Assembly (NCBI RefSeq): GCF_016901835.1
Contig: NZ_JACJKX010000001.1
Coordinates: 124,001 to 188,000, forward strand
Length of the DNA: 64,000 bases
DNA from: Parasutterella secunda
GTDB taxonomy: Bacteria; Pseudomonadota; Gammaproteobacteria; Burkholderiales; Burkholderiaceae_F
Reading direction: 5' to 3'
A program made the translations under genes and the position numbers. Of this stretch, positions 46,249 to 54,840 are shown in pieces. Within the stretch, counting starts at the first letter, position 1; each line of letters begins with the position of its first letter. The notes under the pieces are model-generated. The model saw only the letters and a program-made list of their open reading frames with translations, made no database searches and was not told where the DNA came from.

Positions 46249-48549
46249 CTAGAAACGATCTCTGAAGAAATTCTTCAGTTTGTCCCAGCTCGAAGATTTC
46301 GGTTCTGCAGGTTCAGATTTCGGTATTAAATGGTTGTCGTGACGAATTTTCTCAACATCCAGACTGACCGTGGGGTTGTACCATTGGTTGCCCAGGTTAA
46401 ATGTCAGTTTCAAACCCGACAGATTGGAACCGGTCAATTGTCCTGTCAGTTCCTGTTCATCCAAGGTGACTTTTGCACTTCCCTGAGTGCGTAAGGAACC
46501 GAAATTGATTTGGAGTCGTTCAACGTTGGCCAGACCGTCGTGAATGGTAGCGATGCCTTCGATATGGTCGGTTTGTGTGAAAAGCTCACTATTTTGTTGC
46601 GGTTCTTTAAATGCTCTTAAATTCTTAACGGCTTCGTCCAGGTTGAAACCGAAGATTTTTGCCCGTGCAACAGAAAATCCGATTTGGCCGTTAAGCGTTT
46701 CCTGCAGGAAGCCGTCGCCATAGAGGTTGGCCTGAATATTCATGACACCCCCCATTTTGCTGTTGCCGTTTGTGTCGGCAAGTAAAGACGACAGGTTAAT
46801 GCTCTCGCCGCTGTAGCGAACGCTCCAGTGACCTTGGGCATTCAGTTGCACATCCAATTCAGTCTTGCCCTCATAGGTCACCGCTTGGGCTTTGGGTAGA
46901 CGCAATACGCCGTTTTGAACGGACATGTCGGACTTTAATTGAACCAGCTTGACCGGTCCGGTCTTTAGTTCTCCGACAACCAATGAGCCTTCAAAGTCAA
47001 ACAAATTTAAAAAACTGAAGTCTGCCTCACCGCCGGTCGGTTCATCGGTGGTGACGGAAGGAGTCCCTTCGTTCTGAACGGCTGTATCAGAGACTTCGCT
47101 ATTAACGTTTTGGGCAATAGCCTCCGGTTCATTTGCTTTTGTTTCACTTGTGCCAGGATCGGCAGTAGCCACATTGGTGTCTGTTGCGGAGTCGCTTTCA
47201 GAATCAATCACTTGATCGGATTCGGGGTTGGCGTTATCCGTTTGAACATTGTTTGCGACCGGTTTCTCATTCGGTTCAACAGCGGTGGACTCCGATGGTT
47301 CACTTTGTACCTGTTCGGACTGTATTGCTGCGGCATCCGTTTCGAGTAAGGGCAGGGTCTTTTGTGCTTTCTGCAAAGAGTTGAAAACAGAAAAATCATT
47401 CAGTTCCAAACGCCCGAATACAACGTCTCCTTTGATGGCCGGGTGGTCAAAACCGGCGCTTTCACCTTGCAGACTCATCGGAGCTCCGTGAACACGGGCG
47501 AAAAGTTCCCCTTGTACCTTTTCATTGCTCCAATCGACTTTTGCATTGCCGGAGACGGGGATACTTTCTGTTTGTCCGGGCAGACGCAATGTACCTTGAA
47601 TGTGATCGGTCGTTGACAAAACCTGCTGACGGTCAAAAACGATCGGGGAACGCAGCTCAAAAGCTAATTCCTGTGCGCCGCTGCCCTTTTTGTATTGAAC
47701 ATAAATGTCCGGGGCTTGCAAAGCATCTTTCGTAATGTTTAATTCGGCGACTGTCAAAGAAATATCGCCCAAAGACGGGTCACCGCCGACATTTAATTGA
47801 GCGGTTTGAGCATAGACATTTTCTGCGGTAATTTGAGTCAAAGGAGAACTCAATTGGGTATTAAATGACCGACCTTGATGAGTACCGGTGGCCTTTAGCA
47901 ATAAATTTTCCAGTGCCATTTGGCCGGAAGCTAAATTTAAATCAAAAGTAAAAGCCCCCTCAATATCCATCAGCAAACTGTCCGGTAAGAGCTGAGCCTG
48001 AGAAGAAAAGGCAACGGGAGCGTGCATTTGAGGAGAGGGGGAGCCTACCGTTGCACGAAGATTTTGCAGCTTCAGGATTTTATCTTCAAATTTCAGACTG
48101 ATATCGGAATTGTTCAGTTCAACGGAATTGATTGTTACTCCGTCAATTAACGCCGTTTGTGTGGAAATGTTGTTTTTTAGCCACGATGAAGGAGTCGGAC
48201 AGTCAGTTTCCTGTAATGAAAAACCGTCAATCAGGAGGTTTTCAATGTGAACTTGGCCGAAAGCAAGCCACAGGGGACTCACCGTAAAATGGGCAGAACG
48301 ATAAAAAGCAACGAGTCTGTTTTGTTCGTCAAAAAGTTGAGCGCTGGGCAAAGAGATATTAATCGTCGGTAACACTCTGACCGTGGGTAACTCATTGGTA
48401 CGAATAGTCATGCCGGTTTGATTGAATGAGTGCTGTATGCGACTTTGCACAGACTCCGGGGTCACCAGAAAATAAAGAGCAACCACGCTGCCGATAGCCA
48501 GTAGCACTAAAACGCAAACAATCCACAAAATAGTGCGAAGGATACGCAT
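46249..48549 (-). CDS. AsmA-family envelope protein with acidic low-complexity insert
   Basis: The 766-residue protein has one N-terminal membrane helix (about 5-30), then long beta-rich AsmA repeats; the C-terminal third shows the typical AsmA pattern (GVMNIQANLYGDG, GSAKVTLDEQELTG). Members bridge the periplasm and are linked to phospholipid transport and outer-membrane assembly. About residues 395-510 form an insert dominated by Ser, Glu, Asp, Thr and Asn with almost no hydrophobic residues, probably disordered. It converges with ftsY and follows a terminator of the XRE gene. Confidence 0.85.
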   Translation of the reverse strand: MRILRTILWIVCVLVLLAIGSVVALYFLVTPESVQSRIQHSFNQTGMTIRTNELPTVRVLPTINISLPSAQLFDEQNRLVAFYRSAHFTVSPLWLAFGQVHIENLLIDGFSLQETDCPTPSSWLKNNISTQTALIDGVTINSVELNNSDISLKFEDKILKLQNLRATVGSPSPQMHAPVAFSSQAQLLPDSLLMDIEGAFTFDLNLASGQMALENLLLKATGTHQGRSFNTQLSSPLTQITAENVYAQTAQLNVGGDPSLGDISLTVAELNITKDALQAPDIYVQYKKGSGAQELAFELRSPIVFDRQQVLSTTDHIQGTLRLPGQTESIPVSGNAKVDWSNEKVQGELFARVHGAPMSLQGESAGFDHPAIKGDVVFGRLELNDFSVFNSLQKAQKTLPLLETDAAAIQSEQVQSEPSESTAVEPNEKPVANNVQTDNANPESDQVIDSESDSATDTNVATADPGTSETKANEPEAIAQNVNSEVSDTAVQNEGTPSVTTDEPTGGEADFSFLNLFDFEGSLVVGELKTGPVKLVQLKSDMSVQNGVLRLPKAQAVTYEGKTELDVQLNAQGHWSVRYSGESINLSSLLADTNGNSKMGGVMNIQANLYGDGFLQETLNGQIGFSVARAKIFGFNLDEAVKNLRAFKEPQQNSELFTQTDHIEGIATIHDGLANVERLQINFGSLRTQGSAKVTLDEQELTGQLTGSNLSGLKLTFNLGNQWYNPTVSLDVEKIRHDNHLIPKSEPAEPKSSSWDKLKNFFRDRF

Positions 48550-48592
48550 GGGAAAAGTCCGAAAAGAACGATCACTTTGGAAAACATAGCAC

Positions 48593-48616
48593 GAAAAAAG
48601 TCCCTTTGCAGAGGGA
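48593..48616 (-). terminator. Intrinsic terminator after the XRE gene
   Basis: Stem TCCCTC with AAGGGA-type pairing (arms within 48601-48616) and a run of six T on the minus strand. It lies just past the XRE stop and upstream of the asmA start. Confidence 0.65.
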
Positions 48617-48624
48617 AAGATATG

Positions 48625-48999
48625 CTATTTGTTACGCCATTTATCTCGTATGGTTTGACGAAGGTTGGGAGCTAAGCGCTCTAAGGCGTCAAGGGTCATG
48701 AAAATCGAGTTTCTGCCGCGATTGGAAAGTTCGCGAAACCGAGCGAGCAACTCACTTTCTTCTTCGACGGGGTTGTGACGTTCACTGGTGATGATAAAGA
48801 GGATATCAAAACCACAGTCATTGAGTCGGGGCATCCGGAATATGCCGGGGTCTTCCTGCCCCAACTCATATTTTTGATACATTTCAAGAGGAACGCCGAG
48901 TAGCTGGGCGATTTGTAATTCGGTATAACCGAGACGCTCCCGTTCGGTGCGTAAACGTTCACCGAATTCACGTCTGCGTTTAGCGAGTACAGTTGCCAT
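48625..48999 (-). CDS. Small XRE-type helix-turn-helix protein
   Basis: A 124-residue protein. Residues 10-60 form an XRE helix-turn-helix (FGERLRTERERLGYTELQIA and VPLEMYQKYELG), closest to Cro/CI repressors. The C-terminal half is helical and charged, with RFRELSNRGRNSIF reminiscent of phage-type repressors. It has a terminator of its own and stands alone between ychF and asmA. The target and the role are unknown; no prophage genes surround it. Confidence 0.75.
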   Translation of the reverse strand: MATVLAKRRREFGERLRTERERLGYTELQIAQLLGVPLEMYQKYELGQEDPGIFRMPRLNDCGFDILFIITSERHNPVEEESELLARFRELSNRGRNSIFMTLDALERLAPNLRQTIRDKWRNK

Positions 49000-49056
49000 A
49001 ATCGTCTTTCGCTACAAGTCAATCAGAAGGATTGTGAAACGTCGATCACATCCATT

Positions 49057-50151
49057 CTAAACGTTAAACAAGAAATTCATCACATCGCCGTCCTGAACGA
49101 TGTAGTCCTTTCCTTCAGCACGCATTTTGCCAGCTTCCTGCGCACCTTTTTCTCCGTGGTGAGAAATGTAGTCATCAAAAGCGATGGTTTGAGCGCGGAT
49201 GAAGCCTCGTTCGAAGTCGGTGTGAATGACACCGGCGGCTTGAGGTGCGGTATCGCCTTTATGAATGGTCCAGGCGCGAACTTCTTTCGGACCGGCGGTA
49301 AAGTAGGTCTGAAGACCGAGCAAATCATAACCGGCTCGGATCACACGATCCAAACCCGCTTCATGCATACCCATGTCTTCCAAGAAGAGTTTTTTATCTT
49401 CTTCGTCAAGCTCTGCGATCTCACTTTCAATTTTGGCGCAAAGGGCAACCACAGGAGCATTTTCGGTGGCAGCAAACGCTTTGACTGCTTCTAAAAGAGG
49501 GTTGTTCTCAAAACCGCTGTCATCGACATTGGCGACATACATCGTCGGTTTAACGGTAAGCAGACACAAGGGTTTGATAATGGCTTTTTCTTCCCGAGTC
49601 AATGCGACCTGGCGGGCAGGTTTCCCTTCGTTGAGCACGGGCTGGATTTTTTCCAAAACGGTAACGAGCTTTAAGGCTTCTTTGTCACCACCCTGACGGG
49701 CTTGTTTGGAATATTTGTTGAGCAATTTCTCCACCGTAGCCAAATCCGCTAGGGCCAATTCGGTGTTGATCACCTCAATATCTTCGGTGGGATTGACGTG
49801 TCCTGCGACGTGTACGATGTTGTCATCGTTAAAGCAGCGAACAATATGCGCGATTGCGTCGCACTCACGAATATTGGCCAGGAACTGATTGCCCAGGCCT
49901 TCGCCTTTGCTAGCACCGGCAACCAGACCGGCAATGTCCACGAATTCCACGACAGCGGGAACGATGCGGGCAGGATGCACAATGTCGGCAAGCTGTTGCA
50001 GTCGGTTATCCGGTACTTCCACGATTCCGACGTTGGGTTCGATGGTGCAGAACGGATAGTTTTCGGCGGCAATACCCGCCTTGGTCAGAGCGTTGAAAAT
50101 AGTGGACTTGCCGACGTTAGGCAAGCCAACGATGCCACATTTTAATCCCAT
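49057..50151 (-). CDS. ychF: Ribosome-binding ATPase YchF
   Basis: A 364-residue Obg-like P-loop protein with G1 GLPNVGKST, the [19 protein letters not shown] segment (G3 region), a coiled coil and a C-terminal TGS domain ([15 protein letters not shown]). YchF hydrolyses ATP in preference to GTP and binds ribosomes. ychF near pth is a conserved pairing; here a DUF523 gene lies between them. Confidence 0.96.
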   Translation of the reverse strand: MGLKCGIVGLPNVGKSTIFNALTKAGIAAENYPFCTIEPNVGIVEVPDNRLQQLADIVHPARIVPAVVEFVDIAGLVAGASKGEGLGNQFLANIRECDAIAHIVRCFNDDNIVHVAGHVNPTEDIEVINTELALADLATVEKLLNKYSKQARQGGDKEALKLVTVLEKIQPVLNEGKPARQVALTREEKAIIKPLCLLTVKPTMYVANVDDSGFENNPLLEAVKAFAATENAPVVALCAKIESEIAELDEEDKKLFLEDMGMHEAGLDRVIRAGYDLLGLQTYFTAGPKEVRAWTIHKGDTAPQAAGVIHTDFERGFIRAQTIAFDDYISHHGEKGAQEAGKMRAEGKDYIVQDGDVMNFLFNV

Positions 50152-50226
50152 GATTTTTAATCCAAAAAGTTAATGCCTGCATTGTAGCATTGACAAGGTT
50201 GGTGCAAATGATACGAATCCTAAAAA

Positions 50227-50718
50227 TTAAGATTTTTCCAATTGCGCCAACAATTCCTCACATTGATTCTCGTTGAAAAGTTTTATGCCATTCTGATGGA
50301 GTAATTCAGCCGTGACGCCTCGGCCGCTTTTGAGTGTTCCATTGAATTGTCCGTCATAAACCATATGCGTGCCGCAGGCGGGACTTTTCTCCTTCAAAAT
50401 AGCATGGTGGGCACGATGTTGTTGAGCCATTCTCAGGCAAAATCGGCTTCCTTCGACGTACTGTTGTGTGCAATCTATGCCGTCGGCATTCTTTATTTTT
50501 GCTTGCCCGGCAAGAATATCTCCGGCTGTCATGTCCTTTTCAATTTCACAGGGTACGCGTGGTGTCGGAAGGCTTCCCGCGCACTCAGGGCAAATGGCAA
50601 CAAGAGTAATGTCTTTGTTAACCAGGCAGGATAGATCGGCTACTTTACTCTGACCGTCATATCGAACCGGTTGTCCGAGCAGGCAGGCGCTCACCAAAAC
50701 GACGTGATTATTCGCCAC
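50227..50718 (-). CDS. DUF523 family protein (YbbK-like)
   Basis: A 163-residue protein with the DUF523 cysteine motifs SACLLGQPVRYDG, ICPECAGSLPTPR and EKSPACGT. The function is not established; the conserved cysteines suggest metal or Fe-S binding (inference). GTG 50718, with AGGA upstream, overlaps the pth stop by 11 bases and is preferred; the longer reading to 50808 would run through pth in another frame. Confidence 0.85.
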   Translation of the reverse strand: MANNHVVLVSACLLGQPVRYDGQSKVADLSCLVNKDITLVAICPECAGSLPTPRVPCEIEKDMTAGDILAGQAKIKNADGIDCTQQYVEGSRFCLRMAQQHRAHHAILKEKSPACGTHMVYDGQFNGTLKSGRGVTAELLHQNGIKLFNENQCEELLAQLEKS

Positions 50719-51337
50719 TTGTTTCCTGAACCTCTTTTTTGGGTTTGGGAGAACCGAATTTGGCGATGGCTCGTTGGACTCTTGCCATGTCCCCACAAGC
50801 GATATCATTAGTCGTTTTCAATGCCGCACTAATACACTCTTCAATCATGCTTTTGTGTTCAGCACTGGGGCTGTGAAGTACAAAATCAGCGACGGGTTGA
50901 GCCAGTCCGAGTGAACGGGGGTGACCGGTACCCAGACGTAGTCTCCAGAAGTTAGGCGTAGAGAGTTTCTCGGTAATATCTTTTAGGCCGTTGTGTCCAG
51001 CGTTTCCGCCACCTTTTTTCAGCTTCATGCATCCGGGCATTAAATCGAGCTCGTCATGAACCACTAAAATCTCTTCGGGCAAAATTTTGTAGTACAGGGC
51101 CAAAGCGACGACTGATTGACCTGAGCGATTCATATAGGTCAAGGGTTTTAATAACCAGATATCCTGTCCGGCCAGACGCACCCGGGCGATTTCCCCCAGA
51201 AACTTTTTTTCCTCGTGGAAGAAAGCCCCTTCCCGTTGGGCAAGTTGATCCAAAAACCAAAAGCCGGCATTGTGTCGGGTATCAGAGTATTCAGGCCCGG
51301 GATTACCAAGGCCGACGATCAAACGAATGGCGGACAT
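50708..51337 (-). CDS. pth: Peptidyl-tRNA hydrolase
   Basis: A 209-residue enzyme with VGLGNPGPEYSDTRHNAGF (catalytic His in RHNAG), YMNRSGQSV and VVHDELDL. It recycles peptidyl-tRNAs. The C-terminal 15 residues are charged and extend the usual length slightly. It follows the rplY terminator by about 70 bases. Confidence 0.95.
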   Translation of the reverse strand: MSAIRLIVGLGNPGPEYSDTRHNAGFWFLDQLAQREGAFFHEEKKFLGEIARVRLAGQDIWLLKPLTYMNRSGQSVVALALYYKILPEEILVVHDELDLMPGCMKLKKGGGNAGHNGLKDITEKLSTPNFWRLRLGTGHPRSLGLAQPVADFVLHSPSAEHKSMIEECISAALKTTNDIACGDMARVQRAIAKFGSPKPKKEVQETSGE

Positions 51338-51406
51338 ATTCAGCTAACTTTCAAAAATTGTTCGGTTATTGAATGGGGGAAGTTCAAATTCAAGTGTACG
51401 GTACAC

Positions 51407-51443
51407 AAGAAAAAAGGGTGCCCCCTTAATCAGAGCACCCTTT
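51407..51443 (-). terminator. Intrinsic terminator after rplY
   Basis: Nine-base-pair stem AAAGGGTGC with GCACCCTTT (arms 51413-51421 and 51435-51443), then a run of T on the minus strand. It separates rplY from pth. Confidence 0.88.
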
Positions 51444-51464
51444 AGCCCAGCATTGACTGAATGA

Positions 51465-52103
51465 TTACTTGGCTTCAGCCGGAGCGGCAGCAGCCGGAGC
51501 AGCTTCAGCGGTAGCGTCAGCAGCGGCGTCTTCTTCTTCGTCTTCAACTTGAGCAACAACAGAGACCACAACCGGATCTTCGTTGCCGTGAACAACGGCG
51601 GAAACACCTTCGGGCAACACGATATCGGAAACGCGCATCGTGGTTTGAGCGGTCAAACCGGACAAGTCAACAGAGATGAATTCCGGCAAATCCTTCGGCA
51701 AGCAGCTGACTTCGATGGAGCTGCGAGCGTGGCTGACCAAGCCCTTGCTGATCTTGACAGCGGGGCTGTTTTCAGCGCCGAAGAAGTGCAACGGCACGCT
51801 CATGGTAACCGGTTCGTCGGCGTTAATGCGTTGGAAGTCAATGTGCATGACTTGGGGCTTGTACGGATGCATTTGGAAAGCACGCAAAACAACGAGCATA
51901 TCCTTGCCATCCAATTCCATCGTCAGAATCGAGGAGTGGAACTTTTCCTTACGCAATGCGTAGAAAATAGGATTGTGTTCGAGCTCGATCGGCGTGGCCG
52001 CAACGTTGCCGCCGTAAACAATACCGGGCAACTTGTCGGCGCGGCGCAGACGGCGGCTCGCACCCGTACCTTGCGCTTGACGCGTGGTGGCGATGATTTT
52101 CAT
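51465..52103 (-). CDS. rplY: 50S ribosomal protein L25/Ctc
   Basis: A 212-residue long-form L25 (TL5/Ctc type) from ATG 52103: the 5S-rRNA-binding L25 domain (residues 1-90, with GTGASRRLRRADKLPGIVYG), a beta-rich TL5 domain and an acidic Ala/Glu-rich tail. The reading to 52142 adds 13 unsupported residues. It follows the prs terminator; prs-rplY-pth-ychF is a conserved order. Confidence 0.94.
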   Translation of the reverse strand: MKIIATTRQAQGTGASRRLRRADKLPGIVYGGNVAATPIELEHNPIFYALRKEKFHSSILTMELDGKDMLVVLRAFQMHPYKPQVMHIDFQRINADEPVTMSVPLHFFGAENSPAVKISKGLVSHARSSIEVSCLPKDLPEFISVDLSGLTAQTTMRVSDIVLPEGVSAVVHGNEDPVVVSVVAQVEDEEEDAAADATAEAAPAAAAPAEAK

Positions 52104-52204
52104 TTGTATTCTCCAAAAATAAAATTCCCGGGACGCGACCATCCACTAGGAACAAAAAAGATTGTCAAAAAACAATCGAGGACGCTATTGTACAGAATTT
52201 GTAC

Positions 52205-52232
52205 AAAAAGGCGAGGAAACAAGTCCCTCGCC
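52205..52232 (-). terminator. Intrinsic terminator after prs
   Basis: Stem GGCGAGG with CCTCGCC (arms 52210-52216 and 52226-52232) and a TTTTTG tail on the minus strand, 22 bases after the prs stop. Confidence 0.88.
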
Positions 52233-52253
52233 TGAAGTGATCGCCTTTAACGA

Positions 52254-53213
52254 TTAATTTTCGAACAAGGCGCTCACAGAATCTTCACGAGCGATACGGG
52301 AGATCGTTTCTCCGAAAATATCCGCTACGGAAACTTGAGTGATCTTAGAGCACTTTTGAGCTTCTTCACTTAACGGAATCGTATCGGTGACCACCAGTTC
52401 ATCCAAGTCGGAATTGGTAATACGTTCAATAGCCGGACCGGAAAGAACCGGGTGAGTGATGTAGGCGCAGACCTTAACGGCACCGCGTTCTTTCAAAGCC
52501 TTGGCGGCATTGCAAAGAGTACCTGCCGTATCCACGATATCGTCGGTGATGATGCACGTACGACCGTCGACTTCACCGATGAGGTTCATCACTTCGGCCA
52601 CATTGGCGCGCGGACGACGCTTATCGATGATGACCATGTCGGTATTGAGAGACTTGGCCATGGCGCGGGCACGAACCACACCGCCCACATCAGGGGAAAC
52701 AACGACCGGTTTTTCGTAATTGCGATTCATCAATTCACGCAACAGAATCGGCGTGGCGTAGATGTTATCGACCGGAACATCGAAGAAACCTTGAATTTGG
52801 TCAGCGTGCAAGTCCATCGTCAACACACGATCCACTCCGACGGATTGGAGCATATTGGCAACAACCTTGGCGGAAATGGCCACACGAACAGAACGGGGAC
52901 GACGGTCTTGGCGAGCGTATCCGTAGTACGGCATAACAGCGGTAATACGGCGTGCGGAAGCACGACGCAAAGCATCAACCATGATCATCAATTCCATCAA
53001 ATTGTCATTGGTGGGAGAGCAGGTGCTTTGCAGAATAAATACGTCGCGACCACGAACCTTTTCACTGATTTCCACCATGACTTCGCCGTCGGAGAAATGA
53101 CTGACGACAGCCTGACCAAGGGGAATATTGAGGTGTTCTGCGACAGCTTGGGCAAGTTTGGGATTGGCATTGCCCGTAAAGACCATGAGATTGTCCGGAA
53201 CCATTGGGACCAT
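52254..53213 (-). CDS. prs: Ribose-phosphate pyrophosphokinase
   Basis: A 319-residue PRPP synthase from ATG 53213, close to the family's 315. It shows [12 protein letters not shown], the flexible catalytic loop segment [13 protein letters not shown] and the PRPP-binding loop [11 protein letters not shown]. It makes PRPP for nucleotide, His, Trp and NAD synthesis. The in-frame extension to 53312 has no family support and crosses the terminator downstream of tRNA-Gln. Confidence 0.96.
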   Translation of the reverse strand: MVPMVPDNLMVFTGNANPKLAQAVAEHLNIPLGQAVVSHFSDGEVMVEISEKVRGRDVFILQSTCSPTNDNLMELMIMVDALRRASARRITAVMPYYGYARQDRRPRSVRVAISAKVVANMLQSVGVDRVLTMDLHADQIQGFFDVPVDNIYATPILLRELMNRNYEKPVVVSPDVGGVVRARAMAKSLNTDMVIIDKRRPRANVAEVMNLIGEVDGRTCIITDDIVDTAGTLCNAAKALKERGAVKVCAYITHPVLSGPAIERITNSDLDELVVTDTIPLSEEAQKCSKITQVSVADIFGETISRIAREDSVSALFEN

Positions 53214-53287
53214 GATATTGACTCGCCGAAAGTTAAGAAGAGAGAGCTCTTCGGTTAGTACACGGCGGTTCTTTTTAAAACCGCTTC

Positions 53288-53329
53288 GCAAAAAACAAAC
53301 GGGAGCTAGCACAACAATGCTTGCTCCCG
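53288..53329 (-). terminator. Intrinsic terminator after tRNA-Gln
   Basis: Stem CGGGAGC with GCTCCCG (arms 53300-53306 and 53323-53329), extended by inner AGCA/TGCT pairing, with the tail TTTGTTTTTT on the minus strand. It ends the lolB-ispE-tRNA unit before prs. Confidence 0.85.
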
Positions 53330-53334
53330 AAAGT

Positions 53335-53412
53335 TGGCAGGGGAGGAAGGATTCGAACCTTCGAATGCCGGAATCAAAATCCGGTGCCTTAGGCCAGCTT
53401 GGCGACTCCCCT
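53335..53412 (-). tRNA. tRNA-Gln (anticodon UUG), CCA encoded
   Basis: On the minus strand the acceptor arm pairs AGGGGAG (53406-53412) with CTCCCCT (53339-53345). The anticodon stem CCGGA/TCCGG encloses a loop with anticodon TTG, and the T arm is GAAGGTTCGAATCCTTC. The discriminator is G and the CCA end (53335-53337) is encoded. The first base pair is A-U rather than the usual U-A of glutamine tRNAs. It starts 12 bases after the ispE stop, so it is probably cut from the lolB-ispE transcript. Confidence 0.96.
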
Positions 53413-53424
53413 ACAAATTTTGGT

Positions 53425-54270
53425 TCAGCATGATAATGCTGACAACGTCGGGTGTATTTTAAGACTTTTTACCGAAAAATGTTTCCAATTCTCAGGTAAA
53501 TCTTCAAACACCCGCTTCGCTTCACTTTCCTGCATCAGCGCAAATGCTGCTGAGCCGGAACCTGTTAAGCGGAATTGAGGCAACGTCGTTAATAACTTAT
53601 TGACCTCAGGGTTCACAACTTTGACGATCGGTTCAAGATCGTTGTGTCCCAATCTCATCCAGTCACTCCACTCGTGAGCGGCGTCGAGGATCGACATTGT
53701 GACGTATTTCGTGTCCCTTGTCAAGTCAGGATGTGAAAAAATTTCGGCTGTGGGCTGATTGACCCCCGGCCAAATCACCGCAAACGGCATGACCGGCACT
53801 GAAATGGGGGATAATTTTTCACCGATTCCTTCTACCCAAGCGTTTGTTCCTAAGAGAAAGAACGGGACATCGGCCCCTAGTCCGGCAGCCAATGGCATCA
53901 GCTGCTCTTCGCTCAGGTGAAGATTCCAGAGTTTATTTAATCCCATCAGGGTCGTTGCAGCATCTGACGATCCGCCTCCCAGGCCGGCGCCGGCCGGAAT
54001 ACGCTTGATCACATCAATTTCAACACCGAGAGAGGTCGGAAAATGGCTTTGCAGAAGACGCGCGGCTTTTACGCAAAGATCTTTATCAATATCGCCGATG
54101 ACGTCACCGGTTCTCACAATTTTTCCGTCCTCGCGCAAAGTCAGCTTTACGGTATCGCAAAGATCGATCAGAATGAAAACGGATTGCAATTCGTGGTAGC
54201 CGTTCGGACGTCGACCGACAATGTGTAAAAACAGGTTCAATTTCGCCGGAGCCAATAAATCAAGAGTCAT
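53425..54270 (-). CDS. ispE: 4-diphosphocytidyl-2-C-methyl-D-erythritol kinase
   Basis: A 281-residue GHMP kinase with [21 protein letters not shown] and the ATP motif [16 protein letters not shown]. It phosphorylates CDP-ME in the non-mevalonate isoprenoid pathway. It overlaps lolB by 11 bases and is followed by tRNA-Gln and prs, the standard proteobacterial order. Confidence 0.95.
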   Translation of the reverse strand: MTLDLLAPAKLNLFLHIVGRRPNGYHELQSVFILIDLCDTVKLTLREDGKIVRTGDVIGDIDKDLCVKAARLLQSHFPTSLGVEIDVIKRIPAGAGLGGGSSDAATTLMGLNKLWNLHLSEEQLMPLAAGLGADVPFFLLGTNAWVEGIGEKLSPISVPVMPFAVIWPGVNQPTAEIFSHPDLTRDTKYVTMSILDAAHEWSDWMRLGHNDLEPIVKVVNPEVNKLLTTLPQFRLTGSGSAAFALMQESEAKRVFEDLPENWKHFSVKSLKIHPTLSALSC

Positions 54271-54829
54271 GATGACGATCTGAAATCAATAAAAGAATGG
54301 ATAAGGCCGGAGAGTTTATAGAGGCCTCTCTTTCAAAACGAATGCGTTTAGGTAACCCCTTTGCATCGTAGCTTTCGTAGCGGATTAGCCAACCGTTTTG
54401 CCGGATTTCTTTATATGGTTTGGATTGAGGGGTGGTTTGAGCACTCACGCCCACAATGGGAGAACCTTCAAGCCAATACTGCAGCCCCTCAACAGGAACG
54501 CTGAAACCCAGGGTTTGTATTAAAAGATTGTCAACATTATCAGCCCGATATTCAGGCCTGCCCACAGTCTGCAGAGAAACATCTGTATCAGACAATGTGA
54601 CTCGGGCGATGGTGTTTCCTAAAGCAGTTTTTAAATCGAGAATGGTTAAGGGGGCGGAGGAATGGGTCAGAATGAATCGTCCGCTGTGATTTTCTCGGTG
54701 TTGAGCAGATTCGGCTGATATGGAAAAACGTCCCTGCCAGCTCTGTTGCAGATCGGGAGTGGACAAACTCACGCATCCGCTCAAGAGTGTGATGAAAACT
54801 GCACCGGTTAAAAAGGTTCGAAAGGACAT
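54260..54829 (-). CDS. lolB: Outer-membrane lipoprotein receptor LolB
   Basis: A 189-residue lipoprotein with signal sequence and lipobox LLSGC (Cys19; no Asp at +2, so outer-membrane sorted). The mature part has the LolB pattern WQGRFSISAE, VEGLQYWLEGSP and NGWLIRYESY. It inserts lipoproteins into the outer membrane. It lies between a TPR gene (11 bases) and ispE (overlap). Confidence 0.92.
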   Translation of the reverse strand: MSFRTFLTGAVFITLLSGCVSLSTPDLQQSWQGRFSISAESAQHRENHSGRFILTHSSAPLTILDLKTALGNTIARVTLSDTDVSLQTVGRPEYRADNVDNLLIQTLGFSVPVEGLQYWLEGSPIVGVSAQTTPQSKPYKEIRQNGWLIRYESYDAKGLPKRIRFEREASINSPALSILLLISDRHHDS

Positions 54830-54840
54830 GGCAAAAAATT

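Noticed and set aside
53214-53312. N-terminal extension of prs
   Set aside because: It would cross the terminator downstream of tRNA-Gln and exceeds the conserved family start; ATG 53213 gives normal length.
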